Made by a program: the position numbers and the translations under genes
Notes under the pieces: model-generated
Database searches by the model: none
Seen by the model: the letters and a program-made list of their open reading frames with translations, nothing else
What the model was told of the DNA's origin: nothing
Shown here: piece after piece, positions 5,610-6,207 of the stretch
How positions within the stretch are numbered: position 1 is the first letter of the stretch
Layout: every line of letters begins with the position of its first letter
Origin: Paenibacillus sp.
GTDB lineage: Bacteria; Bacillota; Bacilli; Paenibacillales; NBRC-103111
Assembly: GCA_029239545.1 (NCBI GenBank)
Contig: JARBUQ010000491.1
Coordinates: 1-6,207 of the forward strand
Direction of reading: 5' to 3'
Length of the DNA: 6,207 nucleotides

Positions 5610-6207
5610 AGCTTGGAAGATTGCCGCTTACGATCAAGATGTGGGGTGTATTTGCTGCACTGACGATATTCGTGTTTTCACTGCTTGGGGGCCTGCTTCC
5701 GTGGATGCTCAAAGATTTTTTTACTGATCAGCTCTACACTATACTTGAGGATTCTCAATCCAATGTACAATTGGAATATCCCGCTGTCTATCATGCAATG
5801 AACACCACAGAGCTGCCCCAGTTGGAAATGAGCGGGCTCCTTAGCCTTCCGGCAGCCAACGGAGTGAACATCCAAGCTGGGGAGATCGGCCAAGATATTT
5901 CGATTCAGGCCGCTACTCCAGTGGAAGGCAGCTTGTCAGAAAGTAATTTCCCGCGCGCCTATGTCAGCTCTATAACCGCCAGCGCAACCGCGAGCGTCGC
6001 ATTAATAGGCCCGAACGGCGAAGGAGTAACAACCGCGTCCATGATTTCTGGACTGTACCCGGCCAATCTTCCTTCCGTTCGCCATCTTGTTATTGATGAT
6101 TTGTTCGTACAGAATGTGCAGACCCAGGCTTCGCTGAATGCCGATCCTTTCGTAGCCCTCATCGGAGAGAGCGCAATCGCTCAAGCTCAGCCAGTAGCCA
6201 AATATTC
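5606..6207 (+). CDS. cssS: CssS-like sensor histidine kinase, N-terminal part (runs off window)
   Basis: The ATG at 5606 overlaps the cssR stop (ATGA), and the frame stays open for 200 codons to the window edge. Only the sensor half is present; the HAMP, His-box and ATPase domains lie beyond. The protein begins MKLGRLPLTIK, with one membrane segment at about 12-34. LKDFFTDQLYTILEDSQ (35-51) then resembles the B. subtilis CssS sequence after its first membrane segment, as I remember it. The rest (52-200) should be extracytoplasmic; it is Ala/Ser/Pro-rich (for example ITASATASVALIG at 123-135) and contains no second membrane segment up to residue 200. Together with cssR it forms a two-component system expected to detect secretion or heat stress outside the membrane. 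No strong ribosome binding site precedes it (weak GGTGAG, 5597-5602), so translation is probably coupled to cssR. Confidence 0.82.
   Translation, partial: MKLGRLPLTIKMWGVFAALTIFVFSLLGGLLPWMLKDFFTDQLYTILEDSQSNVQLEYPAVYHAMNTTELPQLEMSGLLSLPAANGVNIQAGEIGQDISIQAATPVEGSLSESNFPRAYVSSITASATASVALIGPNGEGVTTASMISGLYPANLPSVRHLVIDDLFVQNVQTQASLNADPFVALIGESAIAQAQPVAKY

Noticed and set aside
5959..6162. Short minus-strand open frames inside cssS
   Set aside because: They are antisense to the continuous cssS frame, with no start signals or recognisable content.

Overview
The window comes from the chromosome of a low-to-moderate GC Gram-positive bacterium of the Bacillales. The evidence is strong AGGAGG-type ribosome binding sites, sigma-A-like promoters, a 252-residue ExoA-type exonuclease III, and a response regulator/sensor pair that reads as the Bacillus CssR/CssS secretion-stress system. 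The style (long intrinsic hairpins, DUF6157 protein, CssRS) fits Paenibacillus or a close relative, but genus is an inference.

Layout. Positions 1-249 (minus) hold the N-terminal part of a DUF6157-like protein. It has a readable promoter, and an inverted-repeat operator sits immediately after its -10. Diverging from it is exoA (447-1205, plus), an apurinic/apyrimidinic (AP) endonuclease/exonuclease III for base-excision repair, closed by a good intrinsic terminator (1257-1288). Next comes a compact three-gene operon (1463-3882): an ABC exporter ATPase, its ABC-2 permease (4-bp overlap) and a TetR-family regulator. It is driven by a near-consensus promoter (1383-1411). A perfect 24-bp palindrome lies just downstream of the promoter and a degenerate copy just upstream, so the operon looks like an autoregulated, inducible export unit. 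It ends in a 22-bp hairpin that begins inside the tetR stop codon.

Positions 4079-4798 encode a secreted protein of unknown function with a clear signal peptide, followed by a hairpin terminator. The window ends with cssR (4914-5609) and the 5' part of cssS (5606 to the edge), overlapping by 4 bp. CssS would sense misfolded or over-secreted protein at the membrane and phosphorylate CssR at Asp51. The visible part of the CssS sensor domain looks larger than in B. subtilis, and the secreted protein next door is a candidate partner or target; both points are hypotheses.

I see no RNA genes, CRISPR arrays, insertion sequences or phage genes. Most of the window is ordinary core and accessory chromosome. 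The best leads are the dual-operator export operon and the secreted-protein/CssRS neighbourhood.
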